A stretch of 64,000 nt of DNA, from NCBI RefSeq assembly GCF_001874645.1, contig NZ_CP017886.1, positions 3,472,001 through 3,536,000 of the forward strand. The letters run 5' to 3'. Source of the stretch: Pseudomonas frederiksbergensis. Its GTDB lineage: Bacteria; Pseudomonadota; Gammaproteobacteria; Pseudomonadales; Pseudomonadaceae. The stretch's first letter is position 1, and each line of letters opens with the position of its first letter. A program made the translations under genes and the position numbers. Below, piece by piece: positions 9,505 to 16,801 of the stretch. The notes under the pieces are model-generated. The model searched no databases, was not told the DNA's origin, and saw only the letters and a program-made list of their open reading frames with translations.

Positions 9505-9579
9505 TCAACGGCTGGCGAAGTACATGGTGACTTCAAAGCCGATACGCAGGTCGGTGTAAGCAGGTTTGGACCAGGTCAT
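9505..9579 (-). CDS. pqqA: PqqA, 24-residue PQQ precursor peptide
   Basis: The minus-strand reading gives MTWSKPAYTDLRIGFEVTMY followed by FASR and TGA, the canonical precursor. Glu16 and Tyr20 (E-V-T-M-Y) are the two residues that become the carbon skeleton of PQQ. The ribosome site GAAGGAACG lies just upstream. The gene sits between pqqF upstream and pqqB downstream. Confidence 0.98.
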   Translation of the reverse strand: MTWSKPAYTDLRIGFEVTMYFASR

Positions 9580-9612
9580 AAAAACGTTCCTTCAGGCGGG
9601 TGAGAAAAATTC

Positions 9613-9684
9613 ACTCTATACATAGAGTCCACCTCCCGCGGGAGATGTTCAGCTGCTTGCCGGGCTATGTTACTGAAACGTTTC
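9613..9684 (-). promoter_or_regulatory. pqqA upstream region with three perfect palindromes
   Basis: The 138 bases between pqqF and pqqA contain three perfect palindromes. ACTCTATACATAGAGT at 9613-9628 has seven-base arms, CTCCCGCGGGAG at 9633-9644 has six-base arms, and GAAACGTTTC at 9675-9684 has five-base arms. The first overlaps a possible minus-strand -10 (TATAGA). I infer operator sites or a pqqF terminator stem; no regulator can be named from sequence. Confidence 0.5.
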
Positions 9685-9717
9685 CGCTAATTGGAGACTT
9701 CTATCGAAGAAAGCCCA

Positions 9718-12201
9718 TTACAGCCCCGGTAATGATCGGGCAGCCGGTTGCCAAGTGCCATCCGGGCAAGCACCGCTGGCAAGGCATCTGCGGCCACCGT
9801 CTGCGTGAATCAAGCGTCTTGCCGCGTCGAGCAACGCTGTGTGGTCCAGTAGCAGTACGGCCTGTTGCAACTGAAACAGGTAATCCGACGAGTGGCCGCC
9901 CAGTTTGCCCTGCCACAGCAGTTCAAAGGCCAGTGCGACGGGCAAGACGTTGCCGTCGAGTTGTTCGGCCAGGGTCTGGCGATGATTGATCAAGGACGCA
10001 TCATCGAACGTCGAGATGAGTTCCGGCAATTGCTGCAGGAAATGCTCGATGTGTTCGAGGATCTTTTTCACCGATGCGTTCGGCGATTGCACGCCGAACA
10101 GCAGCCCGGTCTGCCCGTTGATCTGGCGGACACCGCTGAACACCGCGTAGCCCAATTGCAGTTCGACCCGCAGGCGCTGATAGAAAGGCGTTTGGCAGAG
10201 TTGGGCCAGCAGGCGCCACGCGGCTTCGTCGGCCAGTGCCTGAGTGGGCGTAGGGCAAAACAGCAGCAGCGCATTTTCGTGGGTGTCGTTGGACAGCTCA
10301 GACCAGAGACGTTGACTGGCAATAGAGACCGGCGCTGTCATCTCGCTGTCGGGAATGCCAGGCACTCGGCTCAATGCGCGGATGATTGCCGTTTGAACGG
10401 CTGCTGGCAGACCTGCGGCCAGTCCATCCCAGCGCGCAGTGGCCCACTGTTGTTGCAGATCGTGAGGACTGGCTGGCTGTAACGCCGAACGCAAACTCTG
10501 TTCCTGGCAATGCTCAGGAAGTGCTTTGAGCAATTGCCGAATCGCAATCATCGGCACAGGCGAGTTGCTGTTTTGCCAGGCATCGACGGCGGGGCTCGTC
10601 AGACACAGCAGCGTCTGTTCGAGAATTGCCGGCATTGGCTCATGCAGTCCGCTCATTTTCAGCAACCATTGATTGCCCGTTTCGTTGAAGGACAGATCGA
10701 CGCCTGCCTGACGGGCGTCGTCGCACAAGCCTTGCAGACTGCGGGCCAGTGTCGGCTGAAGATTGGCTGACGGTATCGAGTCGAGGCACCAACGAAGGCA
10801 AATCGCCGCTTCGCCGCTGTCGTCCGCCAGTGCCGGGCTGAACTGCATGGGCGAACGTTCGCGGCGACTGCGCGTGCGATCTTGGGCAAATGTCCGCAAG
10901 CCGCGATGGGCGCTGGTTTGTCCACGGATCAAACCGGCCGGTGCTGGCGCTTCGACCGAACGCAGGAGCGGATTGGACGGCGGCAGTTGCCAGGCGACAG
11001 CCAGGTTATCCACAGGTGTGGGGTTCATCTGCTGCAATATGGCCTTAAGGGCAATGACACCCGACTCCGACAGTTCTGCTTCCCACTTCTCGCTATCCAG
11101 TCGGGCAAGTGCCAAGGCGTTGTTGGTTTTACGCTTGCGCTGTTGCAGCAGGGCATATTCTTCGCGCAGTTCAGACCAGTCGACAGAGTGGGCGAAGAAA
11201 CTCAACCAATCGCCAAACAGCTCGCTGATTGTCCCGGTTTGCGTTGCGGCACTGGCCGTCAGGATGAACTCGACCTGCAGCACCGCTTGCCCGGCGAATT
11301 GGTACAGCGGCGCTGCCTTGAGGTTGTCGATCAGTTGGCGATGGCGTAACTCGGCAAACAGGCCTCCCGGTTTCGACGCGTTCAGCCAGGTGCAGAGAAA
11401 ATCCAGTGCTTCGCGGGATGCGTTCGGCAAGGCTTCGAATGCAAACAGCAGGTTGAGTTGGCGTTCGTCAACCTGTTGATAACTACGGTTTGTGGTTGCC
11501 ATCAACGTGGGCGGTGCGTTTTGTGGTTGCGGCTCACCGACGGCGAAGTCGCTGCACAAGCCCTGCGCCATGCTGCGCAATTCATCCACAGGCTGTGGCC
11601 CGGCAAGGCTCAAGGTCATTTGGCCAGTCTGATAGAAGCGTTGATAGAAAGTGTTCAGCGCCTGCTGGAACTCAGGCTGTTGCACTGCCAGGCTGTCGCG
11701 ATTGCCGGCATGGAAGCCGCGCAAAGGGTGATCAGGTGAGAGCCCGTTGAACAGTGCGAGGTGTCGCTGCGCCTCCGCATCCTGAGACCAGGCGATGAAT
11801 TCCGCTTCCAGTACTTCCCGTTCGCGCAACTGATCGTCCGGACTCAGACGCGGGTGGGCGAGCATGTCGCACAAGCGCTCAAGCCCTTCGGTGAAGGCTT
11901 GAGGCGGTAATTCGAAGAAGAAGTCGGTGGCGCGCTCACGGGTGCTAGCGTTCAGTTGCCCGCCATGACGTTGCACGTAGGCCATCAACCCATCGTTTGC
12001 CGGAAAGCGTTCGGTGCCGAGAAACAACACATGCTCAAGAAAATGCGCCAGCCCGGGCCAGGCCAGCGGCGCATCGTGGCTGCCGGCGGCAACCCGTAAA
12101 ACTGCGGCACAGCGTTTCAAACCCGGTGCATGACGAAGTGAAACCCGCAGGCCGTTGGCCAGGGTTTCGGTGTGAGGAAGAAGGTGGGTCGGCGCAGGCA
12201 T
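9718..12201 (-). CDS. pqqF: PqqF, M16-family zinc metalloprotease
   Basis: The 827-residue protein is a single-chain M16 (insulinase/pitrilysin) protease with the inverted zinc motif HFLEH (His53, Glu56, His57) and a second glutamate in the downstream LEAEFIAW segment. PqqF cuts the crosslinked Glu-Tyr unit out of PqqA. The ATG at 12201 is preferred over a GTG at 12207 because GGAAG lies at the right distance from the ATG. It is the first gene of the pqqFABCDE order typical of P. fluorescens and P. putida. In contrast to the 760-residue Klebsiella form, Pseudomonas forms are longer. Confidence 0.92.
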   Translation of the reverse strand: MPAPTHLLPHTETLANGLRVSLRHAPGLKRCAAVLRVAAGSHDAPLAWPGLAHFLEHVLFLGTERFPANDGLMAYVQRHGGQLNASTRERATDFFFELPPQAFTEGLERLCDMLAHPRLSPDDQLREREVLEAEFIAWSQDAEAQRHLALFNGLSPDHPLRGFHAGNRDSLAVQQPEFQQALNTFYQRFYQTGQMTLSLAGPQPVDELRSMAQGLCSDFAVGEPQPQNAPPTLMATTNRSYQQVDERQLNLLFAFEALPNASREALDFLCTWLNASKPGGLFAELRHRQLIDNLKAAPLYQFAGQAVLQVEFILTASAATQTGTISELFGDWLSFFAHSVDWSELREEYALLQQRKRKTNNALALARLDSEKWEAELSESGVIALKAILQQMNPTPVDNLAVAWQLPPSNPLLRSVEAPAPAGLIRGQTSAHRGLRTFAQDRTRSRRERSPMQFSPALADDSGEAAICLRWCLDSIPSANLQPTLARSLQGLCDDARQAGVDLSFNETGNQWLLKMSGLHEPMPAILEQTLLCLTSPAVDAWQNSNSPVPMIAIRQLLKALPEHCQEQSLRSALQPASPHDLQQQWATARWDGLAAGLPAAVQTAIIRALSRVPGIPDSEMTAPVSIASQRLWSELSNDTHENALLLFCPTPTQALADEAAWRLLAQLCQTPFYQRLRVELQLGYAVFSGVRQINGQTGLLFGVQSPNASVKKILEHIEHFLQQLPELISTFDDASLINHRQTLAEQLDGNVLPVALAFELLWQGKLGGHSSDYLFQLQQAVLLLDHTALLDAARRLIHADGGRRCLASGACPDGTWQPAARSLPGL

Positions 12202-12246
12202 GAGCACTTCCGCTACTTAAGAAGCGCTCATGCTAGCGAAAACCCA

Positions 12247-12304
12247 GGGGGCGTTCTCAATTAGTTTCCACACCGCGGCGGGGAAACAAATTGAGAATGC
12301 CCCC
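12247..12304. repeat. 58-base imperfect palindrome between davA and pqqF
   Basis: Two 23-base arms, 12247-12269 and 12282-12304, match with only two mismatches around a 12-base spacer. The arm begins GGGGGCGTTCTCAATT. On the minus strand it is followed by a short TGGGTTTTC stretch, so it may end the davBA transcript. It is much longer than the other terminators in the window and could instead be a small mobile palindrome. Confidence 0.75.
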
Positions 12305-12308
12305 AGGA

Positions 12309-13103
12309 TCAGCGCTTGTTCAGCTCGCTGTAGAGCTCTGGCCGACGATCGAGAAAGTAGCGATTGGCGGCGCGAGAGTTGAGCATCAACTGCCGATCCA
12401 GCGCGCCAACGATCAGCGCTTCATCCAGGCCAGTGTGGGCGATGCGGTTGCCGTCCGGCGCGGCGATGCTGCTTTGGCCGCAGTAGTGGATCTCGCCCTC
12501 GTGCCCGCAGTAGTTGGCGTAAGCCACATAACACTGGTTCTCGAAGGCCCGCGAGCGCACGGTGACATCGGCGATGAAGTCGTAGGGAATCATGTTCGCC
12601 GTCGGCACCAGAATCAGCTCGGCACCGGCCAGCGCCAAGCGTCGGGCATTTTCCGGAAACTCCAGGTCGTAGCAGATCAAAAAGCCAAGCTTCCAACCGT
12701 TTAGTTCCACCAGCGGAAACTCATTCGGCCCAGCGCTGAACATCGAATGATCGAGTTCGCCGAACAGATGAGTCTTGCGGTAGTTGGCCAGACGCTGGCC
12801 TCGGCTGTCGATCAACTGCACGGCGTTGTAGATCTGCCCGTCCTCGGCGCGCTCCGGGTAGCCATACACAATGGCGATACCGGAGGCCTTGGCGATGCTC
12901 GCGACGTACTGCGCTGAAGCGCCGTCTTGCGCCTCGGCCAATGCCCCCACTGCTTCGGCGCCGATGTTGTAGCCGGTCAGGAACATCTCCGGGAACACCA
13001 GCAGATCGGCGCCTTTGGCCTCTGTCGCGATCTTTTGCAGACGTTGCAGATTGCCAACAACGTCGAGCGGCAGCGGCGGGCATTGGTAGAGAGCTACGCG
13101 CAT
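12309..13103 (-). CDS. davA: 5-aminovaleramide amidohydrolase (nitrilase superfamily)
   Basis: The 264-residue protein has the carbon-nitrogen hydrolase triad Glu39 (FPEMFLTGYN), Lys110 (NYRKTHLFGE) and Cys144 (FLICYDLEFPE). Paired with lysine 2-monooxygenase, it should hydrolyse 5-aminovaleramide to 5-aminovalerate and ammonia in the delta-aminovalerate route of lysine degradation, as in P. putida. It starts 12 bases after davB ends, so the two form an operon. A general amidase of the same family would look similar; the partner gene makes DavA the best reading. Confidence 0.88.
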   Translation of the reverse strand: MRVALYQCPPLPLDVVGNLQRLQKIATEAKGADLLVFPEMFLTGYNIGAEAVGALAEAQDGASAQYVASIAKASGIAIVYGYPERAEDGQIYNAVQLIDSRGQRLANYRKTHLFGELDHSMFSAGPNEFPLVELNGWKLGFLICYDLEFPENARRLALAGAELILVPTANMIPYDFIADVTVRSRAFENQCYVAYANYCGHEGEIHYCGQSSIAAPDGNRIAHTGLDEALIVGALDRQLMLNSRAANRYFLDRRPELYSELNKR

Positions 13104-13115
13104 TTCGGACTCCTC

Positions 13116-14798
13116 TTACTCGGGCAGGGCAATCGGACCGATTTCATGGAACACATCGCCCGGGCCCGGGTTTTGCGCATGCGTGCTGCCACCAAAGTGA
13201 TTCATGATGCCCCATACCGCGTTGAGCGAAGTCTGTACCGCGCCTTCGACCCACGCCGGCGTCCACGAAACGTCGTCGCCGGCGATAAAAATCCCCCGCT
13301 GTTCGGCGGGCATATCTTGTTGCATGAAGTGCGCATACATCCGCTGGTTGTAGCGATAGTGGCCCGGCAGGGCACCTTTGAATGCACCGAGGAAATGCGG
13401 GTCGGCTTCCCAGGACACCGTAATCGGGTCGCCGATGATGCGCGCGGCGATATCGACTTTTGGATAGATTTTCTTCAGTGCATCCAGCGCCAGCTTTACG
13501 CGTTTTTCGATCGGTTGCGGAAGCATTTTCAGCGCGTCGCTCATCCACGAATACGACAGGCAAATCACTCCCGGCTTGTCGTCGCCATTGTCGAACAGGT
13601 AGGTGCCACGAGTCAGGCGATCGGTGAGCGTCATGCTCATCAGGTCACGACCGGTCTCCGGGTCTTTGTCTTTCCAGAACGGTCGGTCGACCATTACGAA
13701 GGTTTTTGACGATTGCATATAGCGGGTGCGATCCAGGGCCATCCACATTTTTTGCGAGAACAGCGACTCTTCGCACTCGATCTGAGTGGTCAGCAGCCAG
13801 CTCTGGCAGGTGGTCAGCACAGCGGCGTACTCGCGGGTGTCCCCCCAGTTGTCGGTCACGCTGAAGCGGCCGTCGGCGGCGCGCGCGATACGTTTGACCC
13901 CAGTGCGTGGCGCACCGTTGTGCAGCGAGCTCAGGCTGGTGCCTTCCGGCCAGTGAGCGCAACGCTCCGGCACATGGCGCCAGATGCCCAGCGGCACCTG
14001 CTCCACACCGCCAACCACCAGGTGTTGGTGATCGTCGCAGTTGGTCATTACCACGCGGAAGATTTCAAGCATCGAGTTCGGGAAGTCCGAGTCCCAGCCA
14101 CCGGTGCCGAAGCCGACCTGGCCAAACACTTCGCGGTGATGGAACGATAGCTTGGCGAAGGCTTTGGAGGTGGCGACGAAGTCGTAGAACGTCCGGTCAT
14201 CCCACAGCGGGACGAGGGTGTTCCACAGCTCTTTGAGGCGCGGTACATCGCGATCGCGGATTGCTTGCTGGATCTCGCCAAAGCGCGAACCGTCTTCCAG
14301 TGCATCCGCCCAGGCGTCGGCCACTTCCTGGAACAGTGCAGGAAGGTCGGCGAGTTTCTGTGCGTAATGAGTCTGGCCTTCCAGATCGATGACGGTGCTG
14401 CCGGAAGCAGGGGTCAGCGGGTTGGGGAAGGGCTTGGTCTCGAGACCGAGCTTGTCGACGTAGTGATAGAACGCAGTGGACGACACCGGGAAGCGCATGC
14501 CGCCCAACTCGGCGATGATCCCTTCAGCGCCTTCGAAGGCCTGGGAGCGCAAGCGGCCGCCCATTTTCGAGGCTTCGTAGACAACCGGTTTGAGGCCCAG
14601 CTTCATCAACTCGTACGCCGCCACCAGGCCTGCGATACCCGCGCCGACAATCGCCACTTCCGCGCCGTGGTTGTGCGCAGGGATACTGCCTAAACCGGCC
14701 GGGTGCTCGATCCAGTCGTCAAAGGCGAATGGAAAGTCCGGGCCGAAAATGGTGATTGGTTTTTTACCGTCTGCAGGATGGCGATTGTTCTTGTTCAT
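13116..14798 (-). CDS. davB: L-lysine 2-monooxygenase (flavin amine oxidase family)
   Basis: The 560-residue flavoprotein has a dinucleotide-binding motif VAIVGAGIAGLVAAYELMKLG (residues 48-68) and a C-terminal FAD segment GIFIAGDDVSWTPAWVEGAVQ. The family includes tryptophan 2-monooxygenase, and older annotations use that name. The overall sequence agrees with P. putida DavB as I recall it, and the adjoining amidase fits lysine rather than tryptophan breakdown. It converts lysine, oxygen and water to 5-aminovaleramide, carbon dioxide and peroxide. It lies downstream of an Lrp-type regulator on the same strand, with 140 bases between. Confidence 0.9.
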   Translation of the reverse strand: MNKNNRHPADGKKPITIFGPDFPFAFDDWIEHPAGLGSIPAHNHGAEVAIVGAGIAGLVAAYELMKLGLKPVVYEASKMGGRLRSQAFEGAEGIIAELGGMRFPVSSTAFYHYVDKLGLETKPFPNPLTPASGSTVIDLEGQTHYAQKLADLPALFQEVADAWADALEDGSRFGEIQQAIRDRDVPRLKELWNTLVPLWDDRTFYDFVATSKAFAKLSFHHREVFGQVGFGTGGWDSDFPNSMLEIFRVVMTNCDDHQHLVVGGVEQVPLGIWRHVPERCAHWPEGTSLSSLHNGAPRTGVKRIARAADGRFSVTDNWGDTREYAAVLTTCQSWLLTTQIECEESLFSQKMWMALDRTRYMQSSKTFVMVDRPFWKDKDPETGRDLMSMTLTDRLTRGTYLFDNGDDKPGVICLSYSWMSDALKMLPQPIEKRVKLALDALKKIYPKVDIAARIIGDPITVSWEADPHFLGAFKGALPGHYRYNQRMYAHFMQQDMPAEQRGIFIAGDDVSWTPAWVEGAVQTSLNAVWGIMNHFGGSTHAQNPGPGDVFHEIGPIALPE

Positions 14799-14938
14799 GG
14801 CTGACCTTGCTGATGACTTGTACTCGGTGCTGAGTATAGGAAAAGACTGTCGCCATTCTAGGGAGCGTAGAGCACGTTAATAAGACGCAATGTGTCGTCG
14901 TTCTGCCTATTGTTGATGCAGTATGACGAACAGATCGA

Positions 14939-15436
14939 TCAAACTGGCTGGCCGCGGTCAATCTTGCTGCTGAGGATGATCGAGGTGGTGGTTTTCTCTA
15001 CGCCGTCGACGCTACCGATCTGGTCGAGCAACTGGTCGAGCTGTTCTGGTGAATCCGTACGCAGCCAGGCGACGTAATCGAATTCGCCACTGACCGCACA
15101 CAACTGCTGGACCTGCGCCATGGCGCTGAGCCGACGCAGCACTTCCTTGCCAGAGCGTGGTTGCACGGTGATCCCGACATAAGCCTGCAAACCGCCATCG
15201 ACCACCCGCTGCCCGAGCCGCACGCCATAGCCGGTAATTACCCGAGCCTTTTCCAGCCGCGCCAGGCGTGACGTCACCGTGGTGCGTGCAATCCCCAATT
15301 GCCGAGCGAGCATGGCCACGCTTTCGCGGGCATTTATCTGCAAGGCAGCGATCAGTTGGCGGTCGATTTCATCGAGGACGGGAGGGCGGGTATCAGGCAA
15401 GGTCATCTCCGGCGGCACGTTTCGGTGGGCGGGCAT
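14939..15436 (-). CDS. Lrp/AsnC-family transcriptional regulator
   Basis: The protein has an AsnC-type winged helix-turn-helix (about residues 20-75, LDEIDRQLIAALQINARES...) and a C-terminal RAM ligand-binding domain (about 85-155, GEFDYVAWLRTDSPEQLDQLLDQI). Family length is about 150, so the ATG at 15406 (155 residues) is an alternative to 15436 (165 residues); neither has a good ribosome site. Sitting just upstream of davBA and sensing amino acids by family, it is the natural candidate to regulate lysine breakdown. This is inferred from position. Confidence 0.88.
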   Translation of the reverse strand: MPAHRNVPPEMTLPDTRPPVLDEIDRQLIAALQINARESVAMLARQLGIARTTVTSRLARLEKARVITGYGVRLGQRVVDGGLQAYVGITVQPRSGKEVLRRLSAMAQVQQLCAVSGEFDYVAWLRTDSPEQLDQLLDQIGSVDGVEKTTTSIILSSKIDRGQPV

Positions 15437-15509
15437 GTTACCGATTAGTGAGCGGTAAGGGGGCTGTGCAATGGATCGGTTTACACGCGAAACGCCTGCA
15501 TGATGTGGG

Positions 15510-16322
15510 TTATTTGAGCAGGGCCCTGACCTCTTGAATTTTTATAGTGGGTATCACGCTGTCGGGGATTCTAGAGTTGCCAGAGAGGTTATAAACCGAG
15601 AAATTCTTATTCATGACCTTTTTCGACATCAACTTCAATGACGGAAGAATTCTGGTGTGGAAATGTTGATCGAGTTCACACGGGGATATACGGCTATCAG
15701 CCGTTTCATAGAACCGACCGCTGGATTGTTGTAAGTCAACTCCGACCAGGATTACTTTGGTGAAACCGGCATGGTAGGCAAGTTGTAAAGCAAGATAAGC
15801 CACGGTGCGGGAATCGAAAAAGCCATCACTGAGATTTTTGCTAAAACCGATGCTCCTTCTTCGGTGGCCAAAAATAGAACGACTGCGGACAAGATCGTTG
15901 TTCTGTTTGAAGATCGAATCGATCCAGGATTGTTTAGCGGCCGGCTTTAGCGCGAATAGCTTGCCGTGAGGTCGAACGCTGTTTCGCCGGATGTACTCCT
16001 CCCACAACGCGACTCGCTGGCTAATCAGCATCGCGTGCGAAAATAACTCGGGCTGCTGAGTAGGGAAACTCATGTCCGTACACACGTAGAAAAACGGCTG
16101 GATCGCGGTGCCCTCGAAAAGTGCGACCGCCCCGTTCATTGTGATCATCGGAACATGAGCGAATTCCTCAATGGGAAAGTCTTTGGCGGAACTGCCAGAG
16201 GCGATAATGAAAACAGTTCCTGTTTCGATGTTGTGACACTCATTGAACCCGTTAACATGACTAATTGTGTTATCGATCATGAAATATTTTTCACTTGCAT
16301 TCATCAGGTGTCCGTTGGTCAT
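15510..16322 (-). CDS. orphan protein, possible GT42/DUF115-like glycan enzyme
   Basis: I do not recognise this 270-residue protein with certainty. Residues 37-50 (VFIIASGSSAKDFP) and 190-197 (VILVGVDL, followed by QQSSGRFYETAD) resemble the two landmark motifs of the sialyltransferase-like GT42 and MptE-like DUF115 folds: a G-x-G/S-x-S nucleotide loop and a late G-[IV]-D segment. There is no signal peptide or membrane span, so the cytoplasm is likely. Another in-frame ATG at 16304 has a somewhat better ribosome site. Base composition is unlike the neighbours: two 60-base lines counted by hand give 43% and 47% G+C. It stands alone beside a tRNA gene. A role in LPS, flagellin or capsule decoration is a guess. 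Confidence 0.7.
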   Translation of the reverse strand: MTNGHLMNASEKYFMIDNTISHVNGFNECHNIETGTVFIIASGSSAKDFPIEEFAHVPMITMNGAVALFEGTAIQPFFYVCTDMSFPTQQPELFSHAMLISQRVALWEEYIRRNSVRPHGKLFALKPAAKQSWIDSIFKQNNDLVRSRSIFGHRRRSIGFSKNLSDGFFDSRTVAYLALQLAYHAGFTKVILVGVDLQQSSGRFYETADSRISPCELDQHFHTRILPSLKLMSKKVMNKNFSVYNLSGNSRIPDSVIPTIKIQEVRALLK

Positions 16323-16676
16323 GCCAATGGCATCGCTTGTTTATTCTTGTCGGCGGTTGGAGTCGATACTGAATTTCAAGATATCTGATAGTGCGTCATT
16401 CGTCATGGGGCGTCGATGTGGCCTGATGAGTGCTCGATATCGAATGGGGTTCAGTAAAGGGTCTCGAATACTATGCTCGACACGCTCGTGCGACGTGGGT
16501 TTTCTATCGAGCTGTCCGATAACCTGCCGCTTGCGCCAAGGCGCGAGAACTCAAAAATGCACAAGACATTGCGTTGGGTATGCATGGGCTCATGCAAGCA
16601 TGAACTGTAGACGTTTTTTTCGCCAAATGCATGGCGTAAATGCCATGGGGCTGGTGCACCGTACTTCTTGCAAGCA
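16323..16676. other. 354-base stretch without a supported gene
   Basis: This stretch lies between the orphan gene and the tRNA and shares its lower G+C. It holds small inverted repeats such as CATGGC/GCCATG at 16630-16647 and GCATG/CATGC near 16585. Open frames here cross the tRNA or lack ribosome sites. It may contain the orphan gene's promoter (minus strand) and remnants of acquired DNA. Confidence 0.5.
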
Positions 16677-16702
16677 AAAAAAAGCCGCGCAATGCGCGGC
16701 TT
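16677..16702 (-). terminator. intrinsic terminator of the tRNA gene
   Basis: On the minus strand AGCCGCGC and GCGCGGCT pair around a three-base loop and are followed by a run of eight T residues. It ends the tRNA transcript and shields the orphan gene from it. Confidence 0.9.
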
Positions 16703-16709
16703 TTGAGTT

Positions 16710-16786
16710 TGGTGGGCCCACACGGACTTGAACCGTGGACCAAAGGATTATGAGTCCTCTGCTCTAACCAACTGAGCTATAGGCCC
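16710..16786 (-). tRNA. tRNA-Ile2 (CAT anticodon, lysidine-modified)
   Basis: The minus strand folds as a 77-base tRNA with an encoded CCA: acceptor GGGCCTA/TGGGCCC, a D-arm with GCTC-GAGC, anticodon loop CTCATAA and T-arm GTTCAAGTC. The CAT anticodon fits elongator tRNA-Met or tRNA-Ile2. The C4-G69 and C5-G68 pairs are recognition features of TilS, absent from the usual tRNA-Met, and the E. coli Ile2 tRNAs share them. I therefore favour tRNA-Ile2, which reads AUA after conversion of C34 to lysidine. Confidence 0.85.
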
Positions 16787-16801
16787 TCAGTAGGCCGCGG
16801 A

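Noticed and set aside
16267..16731. Open frames crossing the tRNA and its terminator
   Set aside because: They would be translated through a structured tRNA; no motifs.
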